A stretch of 64,000 bases of DNA from NCBI RefSeq assembly GCF_016862215.1, contig NZ_BOMN01000008.1:1-64000 (forward strand), in the 5' to 3' direction. This document shows, in pieces, positions 62,619-64,000 of this stretch. Numbering within the stretch: position 1 is the stretch's first letter; each line of letters opens with the position of its first letter. The translations under genes were made by a program, and so were the position numbers. The notes below the pieces were generated by a model. That model had not been told where the DNA came from and ran no database searches. It saw only the letters and a program-made list of their open reading frames with translations. Origin of the DNA: Winogradskya humida. GTDB lineage: Bacteria; Actinomycetota; Actinomycetes; Mycobacteriales; Micromonosporaceae.

Positions 62619-64000
62619 CTATCTCCCTCGCGGTGCCCGATTGCCCGGTCGTTGGGCGGAGGGGCGCGACGGACCCGGCCGCCGCGGCGGGGGGAGCGGC
62701 GGCAGCGGGGCCCAGACTAGCCGTACCCACCGCGACGGCGGACGGGCGTGCAGGGCGCGCGCGGCGTCGGGCTCCGCGCGGGCGCACGAGGCGAGGATGC
62801 CCAGCGCCGCCATGGTCACAGTCAGTGCGCTGCCACCTGCGGAGATGAGCGGGAGCGGCACACCGGTCAGCGGGATGAGGCCGATCACCCCGCCCATGTT
62901 GATGATCGCCTGGGCGACGAGCCAGGTGGTGATCGCCGTCGCGGCCAGCCGGCGCCACGGGTCCTCGACCCGGCGCGCGATCCGGAAACCGGTGTAGGCG
63001 AGCACGGCGAACAGCACCGCGATCACCATGCAGCCGACCACGCCGAGCTCCTCGGCGACCACGGCGTAGATGAAGTCGTTGTCGGCGGCCGGCAGCCAGT
63101 TCCACTTGAGCGCGCCCTTGCCGAGGCCGACGCCGAACCAGCCGCCCTCGTAGATGGCCGACCGGGCCTGCAGGATCTGGTAGCAGAGGTCGAGCGCGCA
63201 GTCCTTCGGGGTGTCCAGCCACATCGTGATGCGCAGCAGCCGGTAGTTGGGCTGGCCGGTGGCGCCGGAGCCCGCTCCCCGGGAGGCCGCGGCGATCAGC
63301 AGCCCGATGCCGGCAAGGCCGAGGACGCCGAGCGCGCCGAAGACCCGCAGCCGCACCCCCGCCGCCCACAGCAGACCGATGATGAGGGAGAGCACCACGA
63401 GCATGGTGCCGAGGTCGTTGTAGCCGACCATCACGAACAGCAGGCCGACGGCGGGGAACAGCGGCATCGACAGCTCGCGCCAGTACCCCAGCGCCGCGCC
63501 CTTGCGCGCGATGATGTCGGCGCCCCAGAGCACGACGCCGAACTTCACGAACTCGGCGGGCTGCAGGCCGACGGGGCCGATGTAGAGCCAGAGCAGGTCA
63601 CCGGTCAGCGGGCCGAGCGAGACGGACCCGTCGCCCGGGTCCACGGCGAGCACACCGAGCGAACCGAGACCGCCCAGCAGGTCGAGCACGCCGAGCAGCA
63701 CGACCGCGACGCCGAGCACGTAGACGCCGAGGAAGCGCAGGGTGCCCGCGGGAAGCCGCTGGCACATCCAGAAGCCCACCAGGCCCAGCACAGCGAAGAT
63801 CAGCTGGCTGCGGACCGCGCTGAAGGCGTTGCCGTTCGCGGCGTACGCCTGGACGCTGGTCGCCGAGAACACCATGGTCAGGCCGATGAGCAGCAGCAGA
63901 CCCGAGCTGGCGATCAGCAGGTAGTACGACGAGAGCGGCCGCGCCAGTATCCCGTGCACGGCCGGCAGCAGCTGCTGACTGAGCGACTTCGGGCGGACCG
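62619..64000 (-). CDS. ftsW: FtsW peptidoglycan glycosyltransferase, partial
   Basis: SEDS-family septal polymerase. The frame stays open to the window edge ([16 protein letters not shown] precedes the GTG at 63959), so the start is probably beyond 64000; at least 459 residues are visible. About ten transmembrane segments; conserved [42 protein letters not shown] (catalytic-region Asp), [20 protein letters not shown] and [18 protein letters not shown]. The basic Pro-rich cytoplasmic tail is actinobacterial. Sixty bases before murG. Confidence 0.96.
   Translation of the reverse strand, partial: VRPKSLSQQLLPAVHGILARPLSSYYLLIASSGLLLLIGLTMVFSATSVQAYAANGNAFSAVRSQLIFAVLGLVGFWMCQRLPAGTLRFLGVYVLGVAVVLLGVLDLLGGLGSLGVLAVDPGDGSVSLGPLTGDLLWLYIGPVGLQPAEFVKFGVVLWGADIIARKGAALGYWRELSMPLFPAVGLLFVMVGYNDLGTMLVVLSLIIGLLWAAGVRLRVFGALGVLGLAGIGLLIAAASRGAGSGATGQPNYRLLRITMWLDTPKDCALDLCYQILQARSAIYEGGWFGVGLGKGALKWNWLPAADNDFIYAVVAEELGVVGCMVIAVLFAVLAYTGFRIARRVEDPWRRLAATAITTWLVAQAIINMGGVIGLIPLTGVPLPLISAGGSALTVTMAALGILASCARAEPDAARALHARPPSRWVRLVWAPLPPLPPPRRPGPSRPSAQRPGNRAPRGR

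Overview
The window is very GC-rich DNA with G/C at most third codon positions, frequent GTG/TTG starts and 4-base start/stop overlaps. Gene content and order (trpE–hisI, a his operon with PriA-type hisA, wag31/divIVA–yggT–sepF–yggS–ftsZ–ftsQ–murC–murG–ftsW, lspA–rluD, dnaE, an EspI-like ATPase, a mycothiol-type DinB protein) indicate an actinomycete, most likely Micromonosporaceae (Actinoplanes-like). The genus is inference. No rRNA, tRNA or CRISPR array was recognised.

Layout. 1–2.5 kb: tryptophan/histidine genes on the minus strand (Trp-associated membrane protein, trpE, hisI). 2.75–6.9 kb: one very long, mostly disordered protein with a conserved-looking C-terminal helical domain. 6.9–7.6 kb: two genes in decay, an internally deleted AraC-type regulator and a half-length RibD/DHFR-like protein. 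7.7–9.7 kb: a drug-type ABC transporter with its TetR regulator and a palindromic operator. 9.7–11.1 kb: a DUF2470/heme-oxygenase-like gene divergent from a zinc-ligand-free ribosomal protein S4 gene, sharing an iron-box-like dyad. 11.2–14.8 kb: a heterodimeric ABC exporter. 15–16.5 kb: a DinB-like protein and an alpha/beta hydrolase. 16.6–19.05 kb: a compact AAA-ATPase + HNH pair resembling Septu (PtuA/PtuB) anti-phage defence, lying between two partial direct repeats. 19.1–22.4 kb: a two-component system with flanking exported proteins. 22.9–30.5 kb: a FadD-type acyl-CoA ligase, a MocR/YczR regulator with divergent yczE membrane gene, an MBL hydrolase, and a flavin electron-transfer pair.

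30.5–32.9 kb is an AT-richer scar: a possible hexapeptide-encoding transcript with its own promoter and terminator, orphan small ORFs, a degraded IS5-like transposase, and two related MITE-like segments. 32.9–38.7 kb is the his operon hisD–hisC–hisB–(small membrane protein)–hisH–(membrane protein)–priA–hisF, read on the minus strand, with a duplicated 16-codon mini-ORF between hisD and hisC. 38.8–49.1 kb holds a Lon-N-like protein, a DUF2567-like membrane protein, dnaE, an EspI/MinD-like ATPase with its membrane partner, rluD, lspA and a DksA/TraR-type regulator. 49.1–53.2 kb has tandem repeats, a perfect 50-bp palindrome, a MerR regulator with its oxidoreductase, a cation/proton antiporter and a DUF167 protein.

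53.4–64 kb is the division and cell-wall cluster, all on the minus strand. FtsW (cut by the window edge), MurG and MurC supply and build septal peptidoglycan. FtsQ and FtsZ form the divisome, SepF anchors the Z ring, and Wag31/DivIVA directs polar growth. The pgeF/ylmD gene often found between ftsZ and yggS is absent here. The candidates for something undescribed are the Septu-like island, the hexapeptide transcript, the his mini-ORF duplication, the shared iron box and the orphan 50-bp palindrome.
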